Assembly (NCBI GenBank): GCA_041392805.1
Contig: JAWKLJ010000001.1
Coordinates: forward strand, 62,001-126,000
Source of the DNA: Saprospiraceae bacterium
GTDB taxonomy: Bacteria > Bacteroidota > Bacteroidia > Chitinophagales > Saprospiraceae
DNA length: 64,000 nt
Direction: 5' to 3'
The translations under genes were made by a program, and so were the position numbers. The notes beneath the pieces were generated by a model. The model ran no database searches and had not been told where the DNA came from. It worked only from the letters and a program-made list of their open reading frames with translations. Shown here piece after piece: positions 1-9,017 of this stretch. The stretch's first letter is position 1, and each line of letters opens with the position of its first letter.

Positions 1-1
1 T

Positions 2-1024
2 GCAGAAGACATGACCACTGAATATGAGCACCCTTTTATCCTGATCCACGACAAGAAAATTTCCAATATGCAGGACATCGTTCCTATTTTGGAAAAAGTG
101 GTACAATCAGGTCGTCCCTTGTTGATTATCGCTGAAGATATCGAAAGCCAAGCCTTAGGTGTCTTAGTGGTTAACCGTCTACGTGCCAACCTAAAAGTAG
201 TAGCAGTAAAAGCACCAGGCTTTGGTGACCGTCGTAAAGCAATGTTGGAAGATATTGCAATTTTGACAGGCGGTACTGTTATTTCTGAAGAGAAAGGTTA
301 TAGATTGGACAATGTTGACCTTGACCAATTAGGGGGATGCGAAAAAATCACTATCGACAAAGACAATACAACGCTGGTTGATGGTCATGGCGATGAAGAG
401 CAAATCAAAGCGCGTATCAATCAAATCAAACAGCAAATAGATGCTACTACGTCTGACTATGATCGCGAGAAATTACAAGAGCGTCTGGCCAAATTGTCAG
501 GTGGTGTAGCCGTATTGTATGTTGGTGCGGCCACAGAAGTAGAGATGAAGGAGAAAAAAGACCGCGTTGATGATGCCTTACATGCTACTCGTGCAGCGGT
601 AGAAGAAGGTATCGTTGCAGGTGGCGGCGTAGCATTGGTTAGAGCTATTCAGGCCATTACAGACCTCCAAGGTGCTAATGAAGACGAAACCATTGGTATT
701 GCCATTGTAAAAAAAGCCTTGGAAGCACCTTTGCGTATTATTGCTGACAATGCTGGTGTAGAGGGTTCTGTAGTTTTACAGCAAGTAATGAGCGCCAAAG
801 GAAAAGGAAGCTATGGTTATAATGCGCGTACCAATATATACGAAGACTTGAAAAAAGCAGGTGTAATTGACCCAACTAAGGTTACGCGTATTGCACTTGA
901 AAATGCAGGTTCTATCGCTGGTATGGTATTGACGACCGAATGTGTCATTAGTGACAAACCAGAGAAAGATGGCGGTGGAGGTGGACACATGCCTCACGGC
1001 GGTGGAATGCCTGGTATGATGTAA
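2..1024 (+). CDS. groEL: 60 kDa chaperonin GroEL, C-terminal part (5' end outside window)
   Basis: ATP-driven folding chamber subunit of the cytoplasm. The reading frame is open from base 2, so the first roughly 200 residues lie upstream of the window; about 340 residues are present. Visible are the apical domain (EYEHPFILIHDKKI, then KAPGFGDRRK), the second intermediate segment, and the equatorial segment with VDDALHATRAAVEEGI, whose Asp corresponds to the catalytic Asp398 of E. coli GroEL. The protein ends in the Gly/Met-rich tail GGGGGHMPHGGGMPGMM typical of GroEL. A strong intrinsic terminator follows within 60 bases. groES would be expected upstream but is not in view. Confidence 0.98.
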   Translation, partial: AEDMTTEYEHPFILIHDKKISNMQDIVPILEKVVQSGRPLLIIAEDIESQALGVLVVNRLRANLKVVAVKAPGFGDRRKAMLEDIAILTGGTVISEEKGYRLDNVDLDQLGGCEKITIDKDNTTLVDGHGDEEQIKARINQIKQQIDATTSDYDREKLQERLAKLSGGVAVLYVGAATEVEMKEKKDRVDDALHATRAAVEEGIVAGGGVALVRAIQAITDLQGANEDETIGIAIVKKALEAPLRIIADNAGVEGSVVLQQVMSAKGKGSYGYNARTNIYEDLKKAGVIDPTKVTRIALENAGSIAGMVLTTECVISDKPEKDGGGGGHMPHGGGMPGMM

Positions 1025-1076
1025 GACGAGTTAACGCTTTCAAAAATTGCTCGTTTTTGACAGCTATACAATATAA

Positions 1077-1111
1077 AAAGCGCGGTCAACTTCTGTTGAT
1101 CGCGCTTTTTT
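1077..1111 (+). terminator. Intrinsic terminator after groEL, probably bidirectional
   Basis: A stem of about 14 bp (AAAGCGCGGTCAAC pairing with GTTGATCGCGCTTT, one G-U wobble), a TTCT loop and a T-run. The left side begins with an A-run, so the same hairpin has a U-tract on the minus strand. This fits its place between convergent groEL and the phosphodiesterase gene. Confidence 0.93.
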
Positions 1112-1132
1112 ATTTTAGTGTTGTTTTAAAAA

Positions 1133-1636
1133 TCAAAGGGCCCCTCTCCTACCCATCTCTATAACTTCCAGGCCTTGAATACGGCCCTTATCAATCGCAA
1201 ATCGAATAATGGTCTTTATCTGATGAAACCCATGGATACCTGCCGCTCCTGGATTGATATGCAATAAATGGTGTTTAGGGTCAGGCATCACCTTTAAGAT
1301 ATGAGAATGACCGCATATAAATAAATCAGGAGGATTTGTTTTTAATATCTCCCGCACCCGCTGATTATACCGACCAGGATAACCACCAATATGGGTCATC
1401 CATACCTCCATACCCTCACAATCAAAACGAAGGTCCAAGGGATACACCTGCCGAATATCCGTTCCGTCAATGTTCCCATAAACCGCTTTAAAAGGTTTAA
1501 AACGGGCAAGGGTCTGGGCCAATTCCAGGGTGCCTATGTCGCCTGCATGCCAAATTTCATCACAATCTGCGAAATGCTCAAAGACGTTGGGTTCAAGATA
1601 AGAATGGGTGTCGGAAATCAGGCCGATTTTTTTCAT
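1133..1636 (-). CDS. YfcE/MJ0936-family metallophosphoesterase (predicted phosphodiesterase)
   Basis: A 167-residue calcineurin-like phosphoesterase of the small YfcE/MJ0936 type. The whole metal-binding set can be read: D9 and H11 (ISDTH), D33 (HAGDIG), N55 (YGNIDG), H82 (THIGG) and H110/H112 (CGHSH), with a closing NPGA motif. Family members are dimetal enzymes that hydrolyse phosphodiesters; the natural substrate is usually unknown and cannot be read here. The gene starts 3 bases after the stop of the degenerate papain-like gene and is probably co-transcribed with it. It converges on groEL. Confidence 0.93.
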   Translation of the reverse strand: MKKIGLISDTHSYLEPNVFEHFADCDEIWHAGDIGTLELAQTLARFKPFKAVYGNIDGTDIRQVYPLDLRFDCEGMEVWMTHIGGYPGRYNQRVREILKTNPPDLFICGHSHILKVMPDPKHHLLHINPGAAGIHGFHQIKTIIRFAIDKGRIQGLEVIEMGRRGAL

Positions 1637-1639
1637 TAA

Positions 1640-2452
1640 CTAATAGTATTCTTCTGGTACCATGACATACCCATTGGTAGCCAGTTGGCTGAAGGTGTTA
1701 TAATCGATGCTAATGTAACCATTATTGGCCCAATCGCTACCAAAATTGCTCCGCAATTCAAAAGTTTTGGTTGACTCATCAAAACCAACAACAATAAAAG
1801 CGAATCTGTAATTTCCCTGGCGAGCGGGTCCCCATTCATGTTCGCGAAAAGTAAGTACCCCCTCATCTGCCATTAATTCAATAATGACTGGATTACCTCT
1901 GATCAGGGCCTTTTTCGTTTCAAACTCTTTTTGCAGCGACTTGGAGGAAGCATTAAAAAGGTATAAATAATTGTTGATCTTATATTTTTGGGTAGCAAAA
2001 ACGGCATTCGTTATCTCGCCAGCATCATAGGGAAGAATCGCGGCATTCACGGTTCCATCCTTAATCATGTAGGTAAGGATATCTTTGGCATTTAGGGCTT
2101 TCCCGTTGGCCGCCATACTCAGGGAAATATAGTCTGGGCTTAGATTGATTTTATAATTTTTCTTCAGATTGAGGTAATATTCCAAACAACTCGTTAAAGT
2201 ATAACACATATCGTCTCCTCTAAAGCCGATCTCGCGAATGGGCATCATAAAGGGCTTCAAATTCTGCCGCTCCAGCACATTGCGAGAATGGCTGCCAATT
2301 TCTGGCACCAGGACCATTAATTCGTCGAACATTGCCGGGTCAGCGACACCAATTTGGGTGACCCTTTGAGCCGATTTAAATCGGATATTTTGCCCATTGG
2401 CTGTACAAGTGAACACAAGGAGGAAAAGCAGACTGATGCCAATTGATCTCAT
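1640..2452 (-). CDS. Secreted papain-fold protein with degenerate active site
   Basis: I start the gene at the Met followed by a signal peptide (MRSIGISLLFLLVFTCTANG) rather than 13 codons upstream, giving 270 residues. The C-terminal half follows the papain (C1) layout: VVGFDESTKTFELRSNFGSDWANNGY parallels the family pattern around catalytic His and Asn (HAvllVGY ... kNSWGtdWGenGY). The His position is Phe and the Asn position is Ser. A Cys in DDMCYTLT could be the remnant nucleophile. With two of three catalytic positions replaced, proteolysis is unlikely; a binding role or a secreted pseudo-enzyme is my inference. It is the upstream partner of the phosphodiesterase gene (3-base gap). Confidence 0.72.
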   Translation of the reverse strand: MRSIGISLLFLLVFTCTANGQNIRFKSAQRVTQIGVADPAMFDELMVLVPEIGSHSRNVLERQNLKPFMMPIREIGFRGDDMCYTLTSCLEYYLNLKKNYKINLSPDYISLSMAANGKALNAKDILTYMIKDGTVNAAILPYDAGEITNAVFATQKYKINNYLYLFNASSKSLQKEFETKKALIRGNPVIIELMADEGVLTFREHEWGPARQGNYRFAFIVVGFDESTKTFELRSNFGSDWANNGYISIDYNTFSQLATNGYVMVPEEYY

Positions 2453-2567
2453 GGAGTAAATGCTTTTAGTTTCTAAAGAAATGAATACCATGATAACGCA
2501 TTTATACCCACTTTTCTTTTTCCAGCGCTTCTAATTGATTATATTTTCTTCTCCTTCGCCGTTTTAT

Positions 2568-4109
2568 TTATAAGGGAATATTACCATGCTTCTTTTTTGG
2601 CAATTTGACTACCTTGTTTTCGAGCATAGCAAAAGCCTTGATGAGCTTTCTCCGAGAATTAGCAGGATCGATGACTTCATCGATAAATCCGCGGCCGGCG
2701 GCGCGGTAAGGGTGGGCAAATTTTTCTTTGTATTCTGCCTCCTTTTCTGCAAGTTTGGCATCGGGGTCCGAGGCTTCAGAGATTTCCTTCTTGAAGATAA
2801 TCTCTGAAGCACCTTTGGCGCCCATTACGGCAATTTCGGCGCTTGGCCAGGCGAAGTTGAGGTCTGCGCCAATGTGCTTGGAGTTCATGACATCATAAGC
2901 GCCGCCATAGGCCTTTCGGGTAATGAGGGTTACCCTCGGCACGGTGGCTTCACTAAAGGCATATAGCAATTTTGCACCGTTGGCAATAATGCCATTCCAT
3001 TCTTGGTCGGTGCCAGGTAGGAACCCGGGGACATCCACCAGCACCAAAAGGGGAATGTTAAAACAGTCGCAGAAGCGGACAAAGCGCGCGCCCTTCTTGG
3101 AGCTATCCACATCCAGTACACCGGCCAGGGTGATAGGCTGGTTTCCTACTATCCCAATGCTTCTGCCACCGAGTCGAGCAAATCCGACGATAATGTTTTC
3201 GGCATATTGCTCATGAATTTCCAGAAAGGAGTCTTCGTCTACTATTCCAGTCACCACCTCCCTCATATCATAGGGCTGTTGTGGATTTTCTGGAATAATA
3301 TCGTTTAATGCTTCCCGGTGTTCTTCCCCTAGCCTTGTCTCCAGGTGGAGCGGCCTTTCCTCACAGTTTTGTGGCAAATAGCTCAACAAGCGCTTTATTT
3401 TTTCAATGCAATCCAAATCATGAACGGCCGTTAGATGGGTAACACCTGATTTGGTCGCATGGGTATTTGCCCCGCCCAGTTCTTCGGCGGTGACCGTTTC
3501 ATTGGTAACCGTTTTCACCACATTTGGGCCGGTGACAAACATGTAGGAAGTAAACTCCACCATGATGGTGAAATCAGTTATTGCCGGAGAGTAAACGGCA
3601 CCGCCCGCACAAGGTCCCATAATAGCTGAGATTTGAGGGATTACCCCTGAAGCCATTACGTTACGGTAAAAAATATCGGCATACCCACCCAGTGAATTTA
3701 CGCCTTCCTGTATTCGCGCCCCGCCCGAGTCATTTAGGCCAATCAAAGGGGCACCATTCTGAACTGCCAGGTCCATGATCTTACAAATCTTCTCGGCATG
3801 GGTTTCGGATAAACTTCCACCAAAAACGGTGAAGTCTTGTGCAAAAACGTATACTAATCGACCATTAATGGTTCCGTAACCTGTCACTACGCCATCTCCT
3901 AAAAAGACCTGATCCTCCATCTCAAAATCCGTGGAACGATGGGTAACCAACATCCCGATCTCTTCAAAAGAGCCTTCATCCATCAAGAAGTGGATGCGTT
4001 CCCTTGCTGTTAATTTGCCTTTATGGTGTTGACTTTCAATCCGTTTTTCTCCTCCTCCTTCCTGGGCTAGTGCTTTGAGCGAAGCTAAATATTCTAGTTT
4101 GTTTTTCAT
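2568..4109 (-). CDS. Acyl-CoA carboxylase carboxyltransferase (propionyl-CoA carboxylase beta type)
   Basis: A 513-residue biotin-dependent carboxyltransferase of the PccB/MmdA family, which moves carboxyl from carboxybiotin to a short acyl-CoA such as propionyl-CoA. Family marks are KLTARERI near the N-terminus, the oxyanion motif GPCAGGAVYSPA, the second crotonase half with DVPGFLPGTDQE, and AYGGAYDVMNSKHIGAD. I start at MKNKLEYLASLK because an upstream in-frame ATG lies inside a perfect palindrome and would add 16 atypical residues. No biotin carboxylase or biotin carrier gene is adjacent, so the partner subunits are elsewhere. Acyl-CoA specificity cannot be decided from the sequence alone. 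Confidence 0.93.
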   Translation of the reverse strand: MKNKLEYLASLKALAQEGGGEKRIESQHHKGKLTARERIHFLMDEGSFEEIGMLVTHRSTDFEMEDQVFLGDGVVTGYGTINGRLVYVFAQDFTVFGGSLSETHAEKICKIMDLAVQNGAPLIGLNDSGGARIQEGVNSLGGYADIFYRNVMASGVIPQISAIMGPCAGGAVYSPAITDFTIMVEFTSYMFVTGPNVVKTVTNETVTAEELGGANTHATKSGVTHLTAVHDLDCIEKIKRLLSYLPQNCEERPLHLETRLGEEHREALNDIIPENPQQPYDMREVVTGIVDEDSFLEIHEQYAENIIVGFARLGGRSIGIVGNQPITLAGVLDVDSSKKGARFVRFCDCFNIPLLVLVDVPGFLPGTDQEWNGIIANGAKLLYAFSEATVPRVTLITRKAYGGAYDVMNSKHIGADLNFAWPSAEIAVMGAKGASEIIFKKEISEASDPDAKLAEKEAEYKEKFAHPYRAAGRGFIDEVIDPANSRRKLIKAFAMLENKVVKLPKKKHGNIPL

Positions 4110-4126
4110 TCCCTTATTTTTTGCGG

Positions 4127-4223
4127 TTCTTTGACAAATCTCGTGATCTAAAGACAATCATAAAAAGAAAGCAACACTTCCTTGGGTCATTTTTGCTTTC
4201 TGCCCACGAGATTTGTCAAAGAA
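4127..4223. repeat. 97-bp element with perfect 19-bp terminal inverted repeats
   Basis: TTCTTTGACAAATCTCGTG at 4127-4145 is the exact reverse complement of 4205-4223. A second 9-bp inverted pair (AGAAAGCAA 4166-4174, TTGCTTTCT 4193-4201) is nested inside. The right arm contains the stop codon of the upstream methyltransferase gene; the left arm lies in the leader of the carboxyltransferase gene. No T-run follows on either strand, so it is not a standard terminator. I see no clear target duplication. It may be a small palindromic element or an RNA structure between two genes of one transcript. Confidence 0.85.
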
Positions 4224-5022
4224 GGGTTTTGGTTAACACAATTCCCTTGCCAATAGCTCGACTGCTGTTTTTAAACAGGGCAAAATCCATGGACAAAATG
4301 GCATCAGTCACCACCGTTAATTTGGGGGCGTTTTTGGATGGGCGAAGGGCCAGGCGTTTTTCTGCCTGATCAGATACATTAACTGCATTTACTTTGAAAA
4401 TTTGTTGTACCCAACCTGTCCAATACATTTCCAATATACCTACAATATAGCCACTTAAATTTCTTTCCCTAAGCAATTCCAACTTTTCATTTTTAACCCA
4501 TTCCCGAAATTGGGGTGGTGAAATCAGGTATTCATGCCCAAAAGCAAAAGCACCTTGAGATAGGTGGCGGTCCGAAAACCAGCTTAGGATTCGGTTGATG
4601 GGATCATAGGTAAAGGGGAACTCCAGGGAAGGGAAGGTCATAAGTACCAGGCCTCCAGGTTTTAACACCCTGCTAATTTCTGCCATCATCTGCTGGGGCT
4701 CACCCACGTGCTCAATGACTTCTACGGAGATGATGAGGTCAAAGTGATTGTCGGGAAAACTCAAATGGAGCGCGTTCTCTACTTGGTAGCTTAGGTTGGG
4801 GACGTCTTGGTTGAAGTGGCGTGCGAATACTAAATCTGCTTCATTGATATCGCAAGCCAACAAGGATTCACAATGTTCGGCAATCATGCTATCATAATCC
4901 CCTTCGCCTGTCCCTAGATTCAGTCCTTTGAAGAATTTTTTATCTTTTCCGTATTCTTTTAAGGTATCTCGAATAAAGCAATAGCGGTTTCGGTAGGTTG
5001 GAAATAAGAATTTATATTGCAT
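4216..5022 (-). CDS. Class I SAM-dependent methyltransferase
   Basis: A 268-residue Rossmann-fold methyltransferase. Motif I is LNLGTGEGDYD, the adenosine acidic residue is in LLACDIN, and the post-motif region reads DLIISVEVIEHV followed by EISRVLKPGGLVLMTFP, typical of the UbiE/Methyltransf_11 group. The substrate is unknown. It is the last of three genes (glycosyltransferase fusion, second methyltransferase, this one) separated by 9-base gaps, so modification of a surface glycan or its lipid carrier is a reasonable inference. Its stop codon lies in the right arm of the 97-bp palindrome. Confidence 0.88.
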   Translation of the reverse strand: MQYKFLFPTYRNRYCFIRDTLKEYGKDKKFFKGLNLGTGEGDYDSMIAEHCESLLACDINEADLVFARHFNQDVPNLSYQVENALHLSFPDNHFDLIISVEVIEHVGEPQQMMAEISRVLKPGGLVLMTFPSLEFPFTYDPINRILSWFSDRHLSQGAFAFGHEYLISPPQFREWVKNEKLELLRERNLSGYIVGILEMYWTGWVQQIFKVNAVNVSDQAEKRLALRPSKNAPKLTVVTDAILSMDFALFKNSSRAIGKGIVLTKTLL

Positions 5023-5031
5023 AAGGTTTTA

Positions 5032-5775
5032 TCAATCCTTTAAAACGCCTTCAGCTACGCAGGTTAGGCCGAACAGTTTATTCCATTTTCGGAGGTTCAT
5101 CTCTAACGTATTATAAGCCTTAAGCACTGTATTTATTGGGTTGGGCAAAGGCTTCAAATCGGAAGCAGTCGGATCCTCCATGTTTTCGGTATTGGTTCGT
5201 TTTATCCTTCTAATCAGCCAAACTAAAGGAAAAATAGAACCATAAATATAGTATTTACTGCTTATACTGGCACCGGCATTGTCCAATAAGGTAGTCAAGG
5301 TAGGCAAAGTATATCGGCGAAAATGCCCCAGGTACACGTCATGGCTGGACCATACACTCATGAAAGCAGGGACGGTAATAAAATAGTGGATGTTTTGCCC
5401 TGTTTTTTGTTTAATATCTTCCAAAACCGCCAAATCATTTTCGAGGTGTTCCAATACATCCATCATAATGACTACAGCGTCGTTGATGCCATCGGGAATG
5501 TGCCATAGTTTTTTCACTGGTGCAGCGGCTGTAGTTGCTAATTCTTCCTCCGTATAAGCGGTGTCAATCAACAAGGTTTCCTTGATATATTGGGGAAATG
5601 CCTGGTACAATTCATAAGCAAAAAAACCGGAACCAGCACCAAAATCGATAATCGTTAAAGGTTTCCTTTGTTGCTGGGCAAGTTTTTCAAAATAGGCCAA
5701 AAGAGGTACTTTTTTTGATTGGTAATACCAATGTGTATCGGGGTTGACTCCGCTTTTCAGCTCCTTTATATCCAT
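5032..5775 (-). CDS. Class I SAM-dependent methyltransferase
   Basis: A 247-residue methyltransferase distinct from its neighbour. Motif I is IIDFGAGSGFFAYE; an MMDVLEHLENDLAVLEDI helix follows, and VYLGHFRRYTLPTL is a pattern seen in methyltransferases that sit beside glycosyltransferases in cell-surface loci. A hydrophobic stretch near residues 170-185 may be membrane-associated. It lies between the GT2/GT-C fusion (9 bases upstream) and another methyltransferase (9 bases downstream), so all three are probably one transcript. Substrate not identifiable. Confidence 0.87.
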   Translation of the reverse strand: MDIKELKSGVNPDTHWYYQSKKVPLLAYFEKLAQQQRKPLTIIDFGAGSGFFAYELYQAFPQYIKETLLIDTAYTEEELATTAAAPVKKLWHIPDGINDAVVIMMDVLEHLENDLAVLEDIKQKTGQNIHYFITVPAFMSVWSSHDVYLGHFRRYTLPTLTTLLDNAGASISSKYYIYGSIFPLVWLIRRIKRTNTENMEDPTASDLKPLPNPINTVLKAYNTLEMNLRKWNKLFGLTCVAEGVLKD

Positions 5776-5784
5776 GGCATCATA

Positions 5785-8700
5785 TTATTCTTGATTGTCG
5801 TTATTTTGTTGCTCCTGTGATCGGTTGTAGACATCCTTAAGTTTATTGGCTGGCTCGTAATCCCTCAAAAAGGTAAGTGCCTGGTTTAGAAAGCGAAAAG
5901 AATTTTGATAATCTTTTTGGTAATAAGCTTTTTTGGCTTGAAAATAGAGGCTTTTTCCTTGCTCACCCAATCCATTGGACACCTGTATGGCCATATCAAA
6001 TGCCTGTGGCAGGTTGCCATTATGCTTATCAAATTTTTCAAGGTTATCCAGCACTGCCTCTAAGTTGTTTTCTCCCAAGTAAATAGTGGCTAAATGGTAG
6101 TAAACAATGTTGGATTTATAATTCAATACAATACATTGATTCAAGGCCTCTTTGGCTTCTTCTATTTCACCTACAGCTTTATGATAAATGCCTTTCCACA
6201 GGACATGATTGAGGTTGGTCGGAGAAAGTTCAAGCATTTTATCAATCGCCTTTTTGCATTCTGCGAAATTTCCCATTCTAAAATAAACACTAGCTATGCC
6301 CATCCAGGCTAGTTCGTTTTTAGGGTGTACAGCCACTTCTTCCTGGTACAAAGATAAGGCTTCTGGAATTTTATTAGCCTGCTCCGCTTTAAAGCCCTCC
6401 ATATCGAAGGTGGTCGTCCGCTTGCTAATGGTAGCCAAAGGCACCCCACCTGCCGTCTCTTCATAGATCAGCTCTGCTGGTGGCCAAGCCCCGGAATGCA
6501 TCAACCCCTCGTTGACAAACCGAGAATAGAAAAAATAGTAGTCGGCAGGAGCCTTGTGTCGATCATTATATCGGGTATATACTACCTTTACATTGGGTGC
6601 TAACTTCTTCATATAATGTCCAACTGGCATGGAGGAGGTTGTGGCTACGGTGACCTCTTTACCACTCTTAACTTCTTCATTATTAGCTACAAACCATTCC
6701 GTCAGACCTTTCATCGAATTCATCCAATAATCGGTCTCATAATGGGCATAGGCACTTTTTATTCCACCTGAAATCGGATTAAAGTAAGTTGCTTCATAAG
6801 GATGGTTTTTTACCATCCAAAAAAGCGGCATCGCAACCAATACCGTTAATAGTCCGCTCACCCCCCACCGATAGGTTTTTTGGGGCAACAATTGACTCAA
6901 CTGCGCCCACCCTTTAGCTCCTAGGATAACAAGAATAGGATACACAAAGAGAAAGTGCCGCATTCCATCGTATAATGAAGACTGCTTTATGATCGCATAT
7001 CCGACCGGAAAAACGAGGGTGAAGGCAAGGAAAAGCCATAACCAGGCATCGTCTTTTTTCCAGAAACGTGCCATAAAGAAGGGAAACAGCAAGGCCCCGA
7101 TCAAAATATACACTGGAGAAGCAATACTGATCCATTTGGGAATATAGTACCAGGGTAATTCGTCTGACCACAAGTGCTTGCCCTCAAATAGCATCCTGAT
7201 ACTAGCCGAAAAATTAGACATTTCGCCTAGGGCTTTTAAAGGATGCGCTATGGGAGACTGCCAGCCATACGGCCAGTAGGCTAGTCCGCCAAAATACCCT
7301 CCGATGGCCACCAAGAGCATTAAAACCAAAATGCGGAGGATGGTCCGGCCATTCCATAATTCTTTCCGCAGCGAAGGAAGCAATAAAAAGCGCAGCCCAA
7401 CGAAAAACCCCAAATAGGCAATTAGTAATATGCCACCGACCCGCACATTAATACTTGCTGCAATCCCCAAAGTTAGCAAAAGGATGGTTCGCGCACCAGG
7501 TCTCGGCAATTCTTTGACAAAACGGATGATATAGATTAGGGAAAAGACATAGGCTGCCGCAAAGGGAATATCCTTGGGGTTGTTCATTGCATGGCCAAAG
7601 ATGCGCGGAGAAGCAGCCATGAATAACAGTGCCCAAAAGCCTAGTCGCCAGCTTCCACTCATTTCCTTGGCCAATAATCCGGTGAACAACATCAACAGAA
7701 AACCGACCAAAGCATTGAGGACATGGCGCATTTCATATTCATCAAGCCCTCCGATATACTTATTACACCATGCGGCTGCATAGTCAAATAATCCGCCATA
7801 GTAATATAGGTTCTTATAATTCAATGCACTATCATCTTCGCCGTTGGTTTCATAATAATTCAATACCTTTTCGCCATAAATTTTTTGTACCTCTTCATCT
7901 CCGGTAATGCCATAATCAAAACTTAGGATAGGCATAGCCACTAATAAACCCAAGGCCAATAAAAGAAAAAGCAGCTTGAAATAGGTAGGTTCCGCGGCCG
8001 TCACCCTATCCCGGAGGTCCCTAATAGGTTGCGCTATGAACCCATTCCAAAACTGACGGACACCAATGGCCAAGGTTTGGCCAAACATCCTAAAACTATC
8101 TTTCACTAAATTGATTTTTGAACCCTCCTGATGACGCCAACTAATAGGCATGGAAATAATATCAATGCCATTTGATTTAGCTTGGGAAAGCAATTCTACA
8201 TCATGTGCCCACCCCTTAGTCTTGAGTTTGGCGAAGAGCGGCTTGGCAATATCGACCGGATATAGTTTGAAACCACATTGGGTATCTTTAAGATTGAGAT
8301 TGGTCAACAGTTGAATAATAAAATTAAAAATTAAACCCGCCACTCGTCGAATAAAAGTTCCTGAAACATCAGAATCAGGATGTTCTCTGGATCCTATCAA
8401 TAGTTTGTCGGTAGGAAACTTATTAGAGGGCAGTAAATCCAACCAATGAAGCAATTCTTGTGGTTCGCTAGCCATATCTGCATCAAGGGTTAGTATAAAA
8501 TCCCCTTGAGCTGCTGCCACCCCCTCACGCAATGCCCCTCCTTTTCCAATATTTTTGGGTAAGGCTATGATACGGTACATATCATCGCGGGAGAAAGCCT
8601 TGGAGAGCAATGTGCTAGCGAGGGAAACTGTATCATCCGTACTTCCATCATCAACTAAAATGACCTCAAAAGCATCACCCCAATCCTCTTCAAACCTTTT

Positions 8701-8829
8701 TAGGGTCTTGACAAGTGAAGGAACGCGGTCATTTTCATTATAACAAGGAATAACTAATGAAAGTCTCCCATCAAACTCAGGCTTCTTTTTCCTTAAGATC
8801 TTAACCTTTTTCTGCCTGCTTTTACTCAT
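5785..8829 (-). CDS. Trimodular glycosyltransferase: GT2 polyprenyl-phosphate glycosyltransferase + GT-C membrane transferase + TPR
   Basis: A 1014-residue fusion. Residues 20-260 are a GT2 domain of the DPM1/ALG5 type: LVIPCYNEND, ILVDDGSTDDT, the DxD in LDADM (116-118) and DTQCGFKLY, a signature of polyprenyl-phosphate glucosyl/mannosyl synthases. Residues about 283-690 form a multi-pass GT-C (PMT/ArnT-like) region with an acidic first-loop motif, GITGDEEVQ, near 308-315. The last roughly 200 residues contain TPR units (AWMGIASVYFRMGNFAECKKAI and following). The parts suggest one polypeptide that charges a lipid carrier with sugar and then transfers the sugar outside the membrane. It leads a three-gene operon with two methyltransferases. 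Sugar and acceptor are unknown. Confidence 0.88.
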   Translation of the reverse strand: MSKSRQKKVKILRKKKPEFDGRLSLVIPCYNENDRVPSLVKTLKRFEEDWGDAFEVILVDDGSTDDTVSLASTLLSKAFSRDDMYRIIALPKNIGKGGALREGVAAAQGDFILTLDADMASEPQELLHWLDLLPSNKFPTDKLLIGSREHPDSDVSGTFIRRVAGLIFNFIIQLLTNLNLKDTQCGFKLYPVDIAKPLFAKLKTKGWAHDVELLSQAKSNGIDIISMPISWRHQEGSKINLVKDSFRMFGQTLAIGVRQFWNGFIAQPIRDLRDRVTAAEPTYFKLLFLLLALGLLVAMPILSFDYGITGDEEVQKIYGEKVLNYYETNGEDDSALNYKNLYYYGGLFDYAAAWCNKYIGGLDEYEMRHVLNALVGFLLMLFTGLLAKEMSGSWRLGFWALLFMAASPRIFGHAMNNPKDIPFAAAYVFSLIYIIRFVKELPRPGARTILLLTLGIAASINVRVGGILLIAYLGFFVGLRFLLLPSLRKELWNGRTILRILVLMLLVAIGGYFGGLAYWPYGWQSPIAHPLKALGEMSNFSASIRMLFEGKHLWSDELPWYYIPKWISIASPVYILIGALLFPFFMARFWKKDDAWLWLFLAFTLVFPVGYAIIKQSSLYDGMRHFLFVYPILVILGAKGWAQLSQLLPQKTYRWGVSGLLTVLVAMPLFWMVKNHPYEATYFNPISGGIKSAYAHYETDYWMNSMKGLTEWFVANNEEVKSGKEVTVATTSSMPVGHYMKKLAPNVKVVYTRYNDRHKAPADYYFFYSRFVNEGLMHSGAWPPAELIYEETAGGVPLATISKRTTTFDMEGFKAEQANKIPEALSLYQEEVAVHPKNELAWMGIASVYFRMGNFAECKKAIDKMLELSPTNLNHVLWKGIYHKAVGEIEEAKEALNQCIVLNYKSNIVYYHLATIYLGENNLEAVLDNLEKFDKHNGNLPQAFDMAIQVSNGLGEQGKSLYFQAKKAYYQKDYQNSFRFLNQALTFLRDYEPANKLKDVYNRSQEQQNNDNQE

Positions 8830-8946
8830 ACTTAAGAGATTAACACTGGATAAGGCAAAGATTAAAAACTTCTAGTACAATTCATAACTGAATCAAAATG
8901 TTAGTACATCTCATCGAAAAAGCAAGCGAGTTATCTACAAAAAGCC

Positions 8947-8954
8947 TACTTTTG
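8947..8954 (+). promoter_or_regulatory. Bacteroidota -7 promoter box (TACTTTTG) for the aminotransferase gene
   Basis: Exact match to TAnnTTTG, 63 bases before the ATG. No clear TTTG (-33) box at the usual spacing. Confidence 0.6.
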
Positions 8955-9017
8955 CAGCCAGACCTAATCAAAGCACCAAAAAGTTCAATTATTTTTCCAC
9001 TTTGAAAAAAATCTAAC

